This document shows positions 22,755 through 30,493 of a DNA stretch of 51,610 nt, in pieces. The notes beneath the pieces were generated by a model. It had not been told where the DNA came from. It worked only from the letters and a program-made list of their open reading frames with translations, and did not search any database. Source of the stretch: a virus; the IMG/VR virus record IMGVR_UViG_3300049617_000177, positions 1-51,610 of that record; one strand, written 5' to 3'. Made by a program: the position numbers and the translations under genes. Position 1 is the stretch's first letter, and each line of letters starts with the position of its first letter.

Positions 22755-23332
22755 TTTCTCTTTTCCATCCACACATTTTTCACAAGCTGCGCAAGCACTA
22801 GCTCAGCACACCCGTCGATAAACGTGTTGTTCGTGTCTAGGTACAAATCAAATTTTCCATCTTTGCTGTACTTATCAAGTCCAATTTCAGAAGGATGATC
22901 ACTGTTTGGTCGCCATGAATCACAACGCTTTTTTCTAACCTCTTCACTGGCTTCAAGTCGCACGCGAAGAGCATCAGGGAAAGCATCAAACTCATTTTCA
23001 AAACGACAATCGTCAATAATTATGGTGCAGCTTGGATATTTGTGTTCAAGCTTACTCACGCGCGCTTGCAAACAACGAATCCATATCTCTGGCCCAAGAG
23101 TTTTTCTACCCCACTCAGTGCCTAGCAATTGCAAAAGCGGACCATCTTTTTTTACATCACGCTCAATGCCATTTGCTCGCAAAAGAGCAAGCACAGCATC
23201 GTGCATTTCATAGATCACATCTGCAAACTTAAGCTTAAATACATTCTTGCCTTCAAGTCGTTCCACCAGCTCATTAGTGAGTGAAGTTTTACCCGCGCCT
23301 TGCTTACCACTAATTAAGATAATTTTGCTCAT
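22751..23332 (-). CDS. Deoxynucleoside monophosphate kinase-like protein
   Basis: 193 residues from ATG 23332 (ATGA overlap). P-loop ISGKQGAGKTSLTNEL (residues 9-16 core), then LLQLLGTEWGRKTLGPEIWI and IIIDDCRFENEFDAFPDALR with the family's D-C-R-F-x-N-E block, and an Arg/Lys lid region (EEVRKKRCDSWRPNSDHPSE). The pattern is that of phage dNMP kinases (T4 gp1-like), which raise dNTP supply for phage DNA synthesis. It belongs to a run of overlapping genes from 24404 to 20666. Confidence 0.78.
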   Translation of the reverse strand: MSKIILISGKQGAGKTSLTNELVERLEGKNVFKLKFADVIYEMHDAVLALLRANGIERDVKKDGPLLQLLGTEWGRKTLGPEIWIRCLQARVSKLEHKYPSCTIIIDDCRFENEFDAFPDALRVRLEASEEVRKKRCDSWRPNSDHPSEIGLDKYSKDGKFDLYLDTNNTFIDGCAELVLAQLVKNVWMEKRK

Positions 23333-23595
23333 GCAAAACAACCCCAAACAATAATGCCAGCAAGCAACCAAAAAGCCACAAATTGGACAACGCTAATCTT
23401 GCGACCGCGAAACTCCATTTCCCAATACCTGATGGCATCGAACCATGACTCTTTCCAAAATCTAAAAAGCTGGGCATCTTGATTTCGCCTTGATGCAACA
23501 GCATAGAATCTTCTCGCATCATCTTCTTTTTCAAATTCTTTTTGTTTGATTTTTCCATCCTTAAAATATCTAACCCCGAACATTTCTGTCTTCAT
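23329..23595 (-). CDS. Small membrane protein with cytosolic N-terminus
   Basis: 88 residues. A charged soluble part (RYFKDGKIKQKEFEKEDDAR, RFYAVASRRNQDAQ) is followed by one C-terminal membrane span (VVQFVAFWLLAGIIVWGCFA). ATGA overlaps exist on both sides. No family recognised. A tail-anchored protein near lysis genes could affect the membrane, but this is only a guess. Confidence 0.55.
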   Translation of the reverse strand: MKTEMFGVRYFKDGKIKQKEFEKEDDARRFYAVASRRNQDAQLFRFWKESWFDAIRYWEMEFRGRKISVVQFVAFWLLAGIIVWGCFA

Positions 23596-23792
23596 AGAAA
23601 CCTAGTTGTGATAAGTGTTTTAAATACTTCAATTATGCCAAGCATCTTTTCTAGCGTCAGCTCAGTGTTATAGCGCATGTAACGACCGTCCCTTTTAACT
23701 ACGATGACCACAATACAATCATCAGGCTCAGCCTCTTCAGCAGCATTTAAAAAAATTGATTTTGGATCACCCCTACCTATATGCGCGATCAT
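23592..23792 (-). CDS. 66-residue protein, unknown
   Basis: The chosen ATG 23792 overlaps the zinc-ribbon gene's stop as ATGA; an upstream start at 23822 has no such support. The protein (MIAHIGRGDPKSIFLNAAEE, CIVVIVVKRDGRYMRYNTEL) is alpha/beta and not assigned. Confidence 0.55.
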   Translation of the reverse strand: MIAHIGRGDPKSIFLNAAEEAEPDDCIVVIVVKRDGRYMRYNTELTLEKMLGIIEVFKTLITTRFL

Positions 23793-24013
23793 TTCCACTC
23801 CCAATACAAGGCGGTGCCACAATCAGGGCATCGATCCAAAGATTTATCAGTTGTTTTAAGAACGCCTTTTCGAGTGACAGCCTTACTGTTCAACTCACAT
23901 TTACGACCAGAACAATAACCATAAGGTTTTTTGGTCGTTGATGTTGCCATCTCTTCAAGCGTAAGCCCGTCCCAATTTGTAAGTCCGGCTCGATACAATC
24001 CGCGCACTCCCAT
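23789..24013 (-). CDS. Small zinc-ribbon protein
   Basis: 74 residues. GYCSGRKCEL near the middle and RCPDCGTALYWEWK at the end give two Cys pairs, a typical four-Cys zinc ribbon. The start is one base after the upstream stop; an internal ATG (MATSTTKK) is an alternative start that would retain the whole ribbon. Function unknown; such ribbons often bind nucleic acid. Confidence 0.6.
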   Translation of the reverse strand: MGVRGLYRAGLTNWDGLTLEEMATSTTKKPYGYCSGRKCELNSKAVTRKGVLKTTDKSLDRCPDCGTALYWEWK

Positions 24014-24014
24014 A

Positions 24015-24404
24015 CTAAGACACCACTAAATCAAATTCGTCTACGCCGTCCATAGAGTGCATAAATTCACTAAACGCCACTTCGCTTTTTAAAATCATGG
24101 ATCGCTTAAAGCTGATAGCATTTCCAATCAGGCAGCAGCCAATACTATCGACCTGCGGATTGTTACCGATATGAATTTCAAGGTAATCATGCCCTGGAAC
24201 GCCATTAATAATAAAAACGTCATATCCAAATTTAGGAGATGCGTAGCGAGTGCATTTGTATGTGCCATTTATAATGATAGGCTGCCACGAGCCATCCGTT
24301 TGCTTGTATGCATGCTCGCCCACCCAGTAATTTCCACCATTAATAGAAAGCTGGCTAAATATTCCAGTCGATAGGCGATTGATTCTAGTTAGAGTTCCGG
24401 TCAT
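24015..24404 (-). CDS. DUF5675-like phage protein
   Basis: 129 residues from ATG 24404 (a GTG at 24407 directly precedes it). The conserved pattern is visible: NGTYKCTRYASPKFGYDVFI, INGVPGHDYLEIHIGNNPQV, DSIGCCLIGN and SEVAFSEFMHSM. This family occurs in phage lysis regions and has an IHxGN motif suggesting a metal- or peptidoglycan-related role, not proven. It overlaps the exported lysozyme gene by 20 bases, which supports a lysis connection. Confidence 0.72.
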   Translation of the reverse strand: MTGTLTRINRLSTGIFSQLSINGGNYWVGEHAYKQTDGSWQPIIINGTYKCTRYASPKFGYDVFIINGVPGHDYLEIHIGNNPQVDSIGCCLIGNAISFKRSMILKSEVAFSEFMHSMDGVDEFDLVVS

Positions 24405-24987
24405 CACACCACTCCTTAGTTGTTTTCTTAATCTCAGTTGCTCGGTGACCTAAATAATTACCTGAACGTAATGTTGACCAATACCTAGCCGCACCCTTGG
24501 CGGTGGCCGTATCAATTCCTTTTGCAATGACTTCATCCTGTGATATGAGTCTCGACATCATTGGAACAGCACAGTTGATATTATTGATTGGATCAAACAA
24601 ATCTTTTTGAGTGGCGTGCTTACACCAAGGCAACTTGTCTTCAACTGACAATTGAAAAAGCCCAAGAGACCATTCGCCCTCAACCTCTCTCATTGCTGAC
24701 TTTGGTTGATATCCTGATTCCCAATTTGCCACATCAACCATCATCACAGCCCAGAAATCTTGTTTATCGTTTTGGCTTAACTGGTCGTACCCTGGACACC
24801 AATCAAGAATATCTTTGGCGCGATTGAGTGCAGGAAAATGCTGATCAATGTCGTATCTCAAAACCTTACTCCACTGAACTGCAGATGAGTTATTCTTTTC
24901 CCAATTAAGAGCAGAGGTATTTAAGCTGAATAAATCTTGTGCTTCCACAATTGGAATCATCGCCAAAAAGAAAAATAAATATTTCAT
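24385..24987 (-). CDS. Exported lytic transglycosylase-type endolysin
   Basis: 200 residues. The N-terminal signal peptide MKYLFFFLAMIPIVEA precedes QDL, with a likely Sec cut after residue 16. The body has MMVDVANWESGYQPKSAMRE with Glu90 placed as the transglycosylase catalytic acid, then GEWSLGLFQLSVEDKLPW, matching the SLT 'E-S-x-x-x-x-x-A-x-S-x-x-G-x-x-Q-x' pattern, and Cys residues that may pair in the periplasm. It would cleave the host cell wall at lysis. Because it is exported by Sec, the holin would act by depolarisation or not be strictly required. Confidence 0.8.
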   Translation of the reverse strand: MKYLFFFLAMIPIVEAQDLFSLNTSALNWEKNNSSAVQWSKVLRYDIDQHFPALNRAKDILDWCPGYDQLSQNDKQDFWAVMMVDVANWESGYQPKSAMREVEGEWSLGLFQLSVEDKLPWCKHATQKDLFDPINNINCAVPMMSRLISQDEVIAKGIDTATAKGAARYWSTLRSGNYLGHRATEIKKTTKEWCDDRNSN

Positions 24988-24994
24988 AATTATC

Positions 24995-26416
24995 CTAATC
25001 TAAAACTGCACCAACAACATGGTCCAGTCGAATGAGGTGAGGCGAGGGAATGGATTCAATAAGTTGTCCGCGACGACCGGGGGGTCTGATTTTCCAGATG
25101 GCATATCCGGCGCCGTCTGATGCGTGTGTCCTGTTGATGTCTCCGCCGTTGTCCAACTTCCCTCGCCCTCTCATAGTTGTTTCTTTCCATCCTACCATTC
25201 TAATGTCAGTATCGAAATTAGGGCAACCTTGTGGTGAGTATGTTTGATGAATCTCACCCAATCCATTTTTAAATTGCGCATTCATATTTTCGATTCTGTC
25301 TTTAACGTGCGGGTTGCATTGATCAGTGTCAATACTAAATTGACATCCACGTTCTGATAGCACATTTGAAATTTGAATGTAGTCAGTCTCTCCAGCGTTT
25401 GACGTGGTGCCTTGATTGCCAGAGTAATCACCAAATATTCTATAAAAGAAATTAGGAAACTGCGTAATCAATTGAAGCGTCATGCTAGAACTCGAAGTTT
25501 GAGTGTCTACAATCTCACGAAACCAATGTACATGTTCACTGTATTCGCCAGGCCCCTCTTGTCCAATCATCCAAATACACGGAGCAGGAGAGTAGTTGAA
25601 ATCCATACCAATAATAAGAGGGCGCTCAGGATTTGGTGCAGTATCACCCCACGGTGAAACGTCCATTCTGTTTTCGTGATCAGCCGCATAGTAAGCGCGT
25701 CCACCAAATACGTTTACATGTTTAGCCTCAAGCTCTTGCAGAGCCATCATTGGAGAGTAAGTTTGCAGTAAGCCATTGTAGAAATCGCGACTGATGATAT
25801 CGGCAAAAACAGCCTCTTCAGTTCGAACATGCATTGAGTTGTACAACTTGCCATCTGCCTTTTTAGTGAATCGCTCATAAGACCAGTCTTCACCATTTGG
25901 CGTGCTTGTCGCAAGACCCTTAATATATTTTGATTCTCGCATACGAGATAGTAAAACGTCGTGCGCGTACTGCTCAGTATCCCTGAACTCATCAATCCAG
26001 TACCATGAGATTTGAATACCACGAAAACTATCTGGCTCAGACATTACACGAGTAAAAATAGTTGTGACCTTTTTATTGAGTGGATTTCTCACATGTAAAA
26101 TATTTGCGTAGTTTTTAAAGCGCCTACCCATGCCCCATTCACGAGGCGGCTGTCTATCAATGACATATTCAAAACCATATTCACCGAGCCAATAAAAAAG
26201 CTCGCGAAGAGTCGCTGTCGACAGCTGATTGTAATCATTTGCGCCAATGAATCCGGTTAAATCAGGATACTTTATAATGTGATCAATAACATAATGAGAC
26301 CCAGTAAATGTTTTACCGCTTGCGATGCCGGCGAAGAATGCAAAGTGTGTGAACGGGTGATTAATTGCCTGCCACTGATATGGCAGAAGATCGACTGTGC
26401 TAATCTCCCTTGTCAT
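24995..26416 (-). CDS. terL: Terminase large subunit
   Basis: 473 residues. ATPase: Walker A FAGIASGKT (residues 28-36), Walker B WYWIDEF with D142 and E143, coupling motif ATSTPNG (169-175). Nuclease: IGMDFNYSP (D272), RIFGDYSGNQG (D330) and HASDGAGYAIW (D434) give the three acidic metal ligands of the RNaseH-like domain. It packages DNA into the prohead and cuts it. It overlaps the small-subunit gene by 17 bases. The complete active-site set makes this one of the surest calls. Confidence 0.95.
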   Translation of the reverse strand: MTREISTVDLLPYQWQAINHPFTHFAFFAGIASGKTFTGSHYVIDHIIKYPDLTGFIGANDYNQLSTATLRELFYWLGEYGFEYVIDRQPPREWGMGRRFKNYANILHVRNPLNKKVTTIFTRVMSEPDSFRGIQISWYWIDEFRDTEQYAHDVLLSRMRESKYIKGLATSTPNGEDWSYERFTKKADGKLYNSMHVRTEEAVFADIISRDFYNGLLQTYSPMMALQELEAKHVNVFGGRAYYAADHENRMDVSPWGDTAPNPERPLIIGMDFNYSPAPCIWMIGQEGPGEYSEHVHWFREIVDTQTSSSSMTLQLITQFPNFFYRIFGDYSGNQGTTSNAGETDYIQISNVLSERGCQFSIDTDQCNPHVKDRIENMNAQFKNGLGEIHQTYSPQGCPNFDTDIRMVGWKETTMRGRGKLDNGGDINRTHASDGAGYAIWKIRPPGRRGQLIESIPSPHLIRLDHVVGAVLD

Positions 26417-26921
26417 ATTTTATTCCAGAACCAGGGCGAACATTAACCGTGTACTTTAGCTCTCCAGATTCTTTCGGCTTATCATCTTCCGTTTTAGCCT
26501 CTTGATCTTGAATGCCATAGCCACCGCCTAAGTGCTTCATTATAATTTCAGCAGCCTTTGCTCGATCACCATTAGAAACAGAAAACTTTTTTCCACCGAA
26601 AACGTTGATGGCGTTACGAGCCTCGAGTGGAATATCTTTGAGCTCGCGTGGGCTTCCATCAGGATGATAAAGCTTGGATGTGTCCACGTTAACAATATTG
26701 AGCATGGCCTTCAGAATATCCTCGACCTTTATTTCTAACTTAGTTTCAATCTTTTTGTTTAACTGCGCGATGCGTTCCTGAATCTTAACATCGCTTAACA
26801 ATCTATGTGCAGCAACCTCAGCTGATTTTCCTGGCGAATAGCCCGCACGAATAGCAGCCTGTTTGCCATTCAGGTCGATGATGTATTCTCTGCAAAATCT
26901 TTCCCGCTTCGGGGGGAGCAT
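26400..26921 (-). CDS. terS: Terminase small subunit
   Basis: 173 residues. The N-terminus RERFCREYIIDLNGKQAAIR followed by AGYSPGKSAEVAAHRLL and DVKIQERIAQLNKKIETKL is the Terminase_2 helix-turn-helix pattern, which recognises phage DNA. The C-terminal third is Lys/Asp-rich and disordered. Directly upstream of terL, as expected. Confidence 0.9.
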   Translation of the reverse strand: MLPPKRERFCREYIIDLNGKQAAIRAGYSPGKSAEVAAHRLLSDVKIQERIAQLNKKIETKLEIKVEDILKAMLNIVNVDTSKLYHPDGSPRELKDIPLEARNAINVFGGKKFSVSNGDRAKAAEIIMKHLGGGYGIQDQEAKTEDDKPKESGELKYTVNVRPGSGIKYDKGD

Positions 26922-26927
26922 AATTTA

Positions 26928-27149
26928 TTACTCCACTTTAAAATTTGGTAGGTAATCCTCGACAAGTTTGGCGCAACACTTGCGCAAATACTTTGATAGG
27001 TTGATCGAATTATTTTCGCAAATCTCTTTTGCTTGAAAATAAATTGAGTCCTCAATCGTATAGCTGCGAACGTTTAGCTTTTCCTTTTGAGGTTGTACTT
27101 CTTGTTGGGCATCTGAAACTGCGTCGTGGATACTTGATGTTGTGCTCAT
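26928..27149 (-). CDS. Small ribbon-helix-helix-like protein
   Basis: 73 residues. KLNVRSYTIEDSIYFQAKEI and CENNSINLSKYLRKCCAKLV fit a strand-helix-helix DNA-binding fold. Its ATG lies three bases after a perfect 12-base inverted repeat (27152-27178), with no clear Shine-Dalgarno site of its own, so the dyad is a natural candidate for self-regulation. It stands just upstream of the terminase genes. Confidence 0.6.
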   Translation of the reverse strand: MSTTSSIHDAVSDAQQEVQPQKEKLNVRSYTIEDSIYFQAKEICENNSINLSKYLRKCCAKLVEDYLPNFKVE

Positions 27150-27151
27150 AC

Positions 27152-27178
27152 TCTAATAATATCAAAGATATTATTAGA
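27152..27178. promoter_or_regulatory. Perfect 12-base inverted repeat directly before a small RHH-like gene
   Basis: TCTAATAATATC and GATATTATTAGA are exact inverted arms around AAA. The dyad includes the stop codon of the upstream gene and ends three bases before the next ATG. With no T-run it is unlikely to be a terminator; an operator or translational hairpin fits better. Confidence 0.6.
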
Positions 27179-27572
27179 ACTGCAAGAATGTTCTGTCTTG
27201 GATTTGTAGAGGGCTGTCGTTCGTCTGATATGTCGTTGTCAATCCGCTAGCACTTTTTGTTTCCATGTATATGGAAGAACCGTTTGGTGTAAGCAGAGTG
27301 CTGATGCTCGCGCTTGCTGGTAAGTTTATTGTGAATTCACCTTCTAAAACATTTGTGAATTGCACAACTGCAGGCTGCACTGGAACAAGGTTAAGAGTTG
27401 GATCAGTGGGGAAATATGCAGTAGCGCTCACACCGGCTAAGTCCACATAACCAAAATAGTTTTGTGGCAATTGATTTACAATTTTCCCAGTCAATAACCA
27501 GTCATCGCCGCGAAAAAGAGGAATCAATCCTTCAAGGTATTGGCTTTTATCAAGACTTAAGTAAACGGCCAT
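27174..27572 (-). CDS. Probable fibre adaptor / BppU-N-like protein
   Basis: 132 residues from ATG 27572, with GGAGG 12 bases upstream; a longer frame to 27620 exists. IPLFRGDDWLLTGKIV, YVDLAGVSATAYFPTD, LEGEFTINLPASASISTLL and SSIYMETKSASG resemble the N-terminal domain of baseplate upper proteins/fibre adaptors, as does the protein at 40369-40752. It is far from the main fibre genes and near the terminase and glycosyltransferase, so its use is unclear. Confidence 0.5.
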   Translation of the reverse strand: MAVYLSLDKSQYLEGLIPLFRGDDWLLTGKIVNQLPQNYFGYVDLAGVSATAYFPTDPTLNLVPVQPAVVQFTNVLEGEFTINLPASASISTLLTPNGSSIYMETKSASGLTTTYQTNDSPLQIQDRTFLQF

Positions 27573-27768
27573 CCTTAGATGATGCCTCCAATTTATCTGG
27601 CTGTCGAGATAACGAATCAAGAATCTTCTCTGCGGAGCGTGTCAGGTTTTGCGCAATAATATCTATCACGCCGGGTTGAATATCACCGCCGAGGGGAGGG
27701 ATTGATTCCAATTCAAGTGAAATGCCTTCATCTTTTTCAATCAATCTAATAACAACTTGTCTGCTCAT
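27550..27768 (-). CDS. 72-residue protein, unknown
   Basis: Alpha/beta small protein: MSRQVVIRLIEKDEGISLEL, GVIDIIAQNLTRSAEKILDS, ending DGRLLKS. It overlaps both neighbours (ATGA with the glycosyltransferase gene), so it is probably translated with them. Not assigned to a family. Confidence 0.55.
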   Translation of the reverse strand: MSRQVVIRLIEKDEGISLELESIPPLGGDIQPGVIDIIAQNLTRSAEKILDSLSRQPDKLEASSKDGRLLKS

Positions 27769-28754
27769 AGTATGAACTCCTCAATTATTTTTTTGCGAAT
27801 TTCGTTTGTTTTTTTCATCGTCAAATTTTCTCGGATATAGTCCCATGATTCTTGAACTTGTTTATCGCAATCGATATCACCGCCAACCATAGCAATTAGC
27901 TTTTCACGAAACTCAGTAGGACCATTATAATTCAAACAGCCAGGACGGACCCATTCTTCCCAAGAAGGTGCAAGGCAAGGTGCACCTGCGTAGGTAGCCT
28001 CAATCCACGCGATGTTTGATTTTGATTTGTTGAAAATGTTTGGGAATAAAGGACAAATAAAATAGCCGGGGCGCTGTTGGTAAATGTGTCTGAAGTATCC
28101 TGGGATGTCTTTACCTGGTTCGATACGACAACCTTTAATCAAATCAGTAATGAACCATGGATTGTAACCAACAAATTCCCATTGAAGGTTTGGCCTTTCA
28201 GTTGCAATTTTTAAAAGCTCACCGGATACACTCATAAGATCTCTCTCATGGGTTTGCGATCCACGCCACATGATCGAAGCTCTGCGGTCACCGCGAAATA
28301 GCTCATGACCTTTTAAAAGATCGTCATCAATCCCGTTTGGCACGACAATGATATTTTTATTGAGTGGATCATATTTTTTCTTAAGCGCAGGAGTGGATAC
28401 GGTAACCACATCAGCGAGAGCGATAATGTTTGCTACATTCTTTTGAATGTCTGGGCTTCCGTACATAATGTGCGTGGGGTTATCAGAAGGCACTGAGAAC
28501 AAATCGTCATCATAATCTACCCAAAGTGGCCGGTTGTTTTCTTTCGTAATAGTGGCAACAGTTAAATCTTGAGGACGAAATGGTCGTTGCATAAATACGG
28601 CATCGCAAAGCTTTATCACTGACCAATCAATGTGATTTGCAAAAACAATATTAATATTTTTGTAGTCTTTGCGCATGTGAGAAAGTGGGCCAGTTGATCG
28701 ATAAAAAGCAGTGGCATCCGTTGACTGAGGGATAACTGAAAGTAAAGACAGCAT
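27765..28754 (-). CDS. Glycosyltransferase, GT4/GT-B type
   Basis: 329 residues. NRPLWVDYDDDLFSVPSDNP in the N-terminal half, ALADVVTVSTPALKKKYDPL and NIIVVPNGIDDDLL mark the linker before the second Rossmann domain, and SNIAWIEATYAGAPCLAPSW with EFREKLIAMVGG matches the GT4 nucleotide-sugar binding end. It would transfer a sugar from an activated donor. It has a strong GGAGG and sits back-to-back with the acyltransferase gene across 76 bases, at one end of the sugar-gene cluster. Confidence 0.78.
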   Translation of the reverse strand: MLSLLSVIPQSTDATAFYRSTGPLSHMRKDYKNINIVFANHIDWSVIKLCDAVFMQRPFRPQDLTVATITKENNRPLWVDYDDDLFSVPSDNPTHIMYGSPDIQKNVANIIALADVVTVSTPALKKKYDPLNKNIIVVPNGIDDDLLKGHELFRGDRRASIMWRGSQTHERDLMSVSGELLKIATERPNLQWEFVGYNPWFITDLIKGCRIEPGKDIPGYFRHIYQQRPGYFICPLFPNIFNKSKSNIAWIEATYAGAPCLAPSWEEWVRPGCLNYNGPTEFREKLIAMVGGDIDCDKQVQESWDYIRENLTMKKTNEIRKKIIEEFIL

Positions 28755-28830
28755 GATAATTCCTCCGAAATAAAAACTTGAATGAGTAAAACAAAGCTGT
28801 CAAATTAAAATAGAAAAATAAGGAGATTAC
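28755..28830. promoter_or_regulatory. Divergent intergenic region with ribosome sites for both sugar genes
   Basis: Plus strand: AAGGAGATTAC before the acyltransferase ATG 28831. Minus strand: GGAGGAATTATC before the glycosyltransferase ATG 28754, and further upstream TTGACA, a full -35 match, followed by CTTTGTTTTAC, which recurs at the 43.85-kb promoter. No good -10 is visible at 17 bases. The rest is A/T-rich and probably holds both promoters. Confidence 0.45.
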
Positions 28831-29424
28831 ATGTTCATTCATTCTGACGCCACAATTGGACTCAACAATAAAATAGGACCAAATGTTTACATAGGTCCGA
28901 ATGTTATTATCGGAGACAACAATATCATTTCAGGATTTTCATCAATTGGAATGGAAGCGGAGCACAGAGATTATTTTTCCAAATCAGGAAAAGTTATTAT
29001 TGGCAATAACAATGTCATCCGTGAATTCACCACAATAAATTCAAGCACTCATGGTATAACAAAAATGGGTGACAGATGCGTAATGCTCAGAGGATCGCAC
29101 TTATCCCATGACAGCGAACTTGAAGATGACGTGAATGTGTCGTGTAATGTTTTAATCGGTGGCGAAACGCTTGTGATGAGAGGTGCAAATCTTGGGCTTG
29201 GTTGTATTATTCATCAAAAACATTTAATTGGATCATACTCTATGGTCGGCATGGGAAGTGTCGTTCCAAAGAGTAAAAAAATAGTACCAGGAAATATCTA
29301 TGTTGGATCGCCAGCGCGTCTTTTAAAAGAAAACTCTGTTGGTCTTTTGCGCAACAGAATTGGACTTGAGCAATTAATGGGAGAAATGCGACGTTATGAA
29401 AGACTTCTTAAAGAGCGATGCTGA
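28831..29424 (+). CDS. LpxA-like acyltransferase (left-handed beta helix)
   Basis: 197 residues. Hexapeptide repeats start at once (FIHSDATIGLNNKIGPNVYI, GPNVIIGDNNII). The middle follows LpxA closely: KVIIGNNNVIREFTTINSST, then GSHLSHDSELEDDVNVSCNV with His90 and His93 aligned with the LpxA catalytic pair, and VPGNIYVGSPARLL. LpxA puts the first acyl chain on UDP-GlcNAc in lipid A; related enzymes (LpxD, PglD types) acylate other sugar nucleotides. It lacks the longer LpxA C-terminal helices, so the substrate is uncertain. It overlaps the MBL-fold gene by 29 bases. Confidence 0.75.
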   Translation: MFIHSDATIGLNNKIGPNVYIGPNVIIGDNNIISGFSSIGMEAEHRDYFSKSGKVIIGNNNVIREFTTINSSTHGITKMGDRCVMLRGSHLSHDSELEDDVNVSCNVLIGGETLVMRGANLGLGCIIHQKHLIGSYSMVGMGSVVPKSKKIVPGNIYVGSPARLLKENSVGLLRNRIGLEQLMGEMRRYERLLKERC

Positions 29425-30493
29425 TGGAGTATTCTACATTGGACATGCAAGCGCCCTTGTCCGCATCAATGGAAAGCTAATTCTATTTGATCCAGTTTGG
29501 AATCACAGCCCTTATGGACATTACTGGGAATTTATCCCAGAGCAAATCAATTTAGATTTCTTACTCGATGAGATTGACCTCTGCGTAGTTTCCCACATTC
29601 ATGAGGATCACATCTGTGAACCGATCTTGCGCAAGCTTAAGTGTCCAGTCCTTGTCATGAGTGGTCGACCTAACCTGACCGCTAGAATTAAAAAATATGC
29701 AGACATCGTAATCACAGCGCCACCATTCAAATGGGTCAGTATGTGGAAAGGTGTTGAGCTCTATTTTGTTCCACACGCATTCAATTCAATTGATTCATCA
29801 TGCTTTGTTCGCTCGAAACACTATTGTGTTTATCATGGAAACGACAATTTCCTATCAGATGCACTGATTAAAAAAATCAAACCAGACGTGAAGTCTGTTG
29901 ATGTGGCCATGGTTCCATTTGCTTTTATACACTACTATCCTTTTTTATTAGATGGAATAGGTGAAGAGTATCGTCTGTCTGAAATCAATAGACTTAACAA
30001 ACAGTCTCTTGATCAAGCCTACATGTTCGTTGATACTTTTAAACCAAAGATCACAATCCCATTCGGGAACTCTCTTTTTCATGTAGAAAATGATTTTTTA
30101 AATCAGAACTTATTAAAAGCAAATGACTTTAAATCAGCTCTCCCTATGTATGCTGGATCTTGGGTTATGGGAAACCAAATTCATTTGACCGATCCAAACC
30201 CTCCACCTGATTTATCAATCATCAAAAAAAGAGTAAAAAATGCAGAATTCACACTTTCAAATTATGAAATTGTGGTTAATGATGTTGTGGTAGATGCAGA
30301 AAATCTCACTGTAAAAATTGGAAAGCCCAGTAAAAATCACACAAAATTTACGTTTAAACCAATGGAATTCAAGCAATGGTTAAGAGGTGAAATAACCCTG
30401 GAACAAGCTATCGGAACAAGACAATTTAGATATTCTCGTGTGCCAGAAATTTATGATCTTAAAATAGTGGAGTTTTACAGCAAATGTCTTTAA
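29396..30493 (+). CDS. Metallo-beta-lactamase-fold enzyme
   Basis: 365 residues. GVFYIGHASALVRINGKLIL, FDPVW and VVSHIHEDHICEPIL contain the H-x-H-x-D-H zinc motif (H67, H69, D71, H72). Further ligands are probably in YFVPHAFNS and YHGNDN. The overall layout resembles UlaG-type or CMP-sialate-hydroxylase-type MBL enzymes acting on sugars. The C-terminal 90 residues (NHTKFTFKPMEFKQWLRGEI, LEQAIGTRQFRYSR) are an extra domain. Placed between an acyltransferase and a glycosyltransferase, a sugar substrate is likely. Confidence 0.75.
   Translation: MKDFLKSDADGVFYIGHASALVRINGKLILFDPVWNHSPYGHYWEFIPEQINLDFLLDEIDLCVVSHIHEDHICEPILRKLKCPVLVMSGRPNLTARIKKYADIVITAPPFKWVSMWKGVELYFVPHAFNSIDSSCFVRSKHYCVYHGNDNFLSDALIKKIKPDVKSVDVAMVPFAFIHYYPFLLDGIGEEYRLSEINRLNKQSLDQAYMFVDTFKPKITIPFGNSLFHVENDFLNQNLLKANDFKSALPMYAGSWVMGNQIHLTDPNPPPDLSIIKKRVKNAEFTLSNYEIVVNDVVVDAENLTVKIGKPSKNHTKFTFKPMEFKQWLRGEITLEQAIGTRQFRYSRVPEIYDLKIVEFYSKCL

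Noticed and set aside
28755-28830. Complete sigma-70 promoter for the glycosyltransferase gene
   Set aside because: The TTGACA box is perfect but no acceptable -10 lies 16-18 bases downstream, so only the region is annotated.
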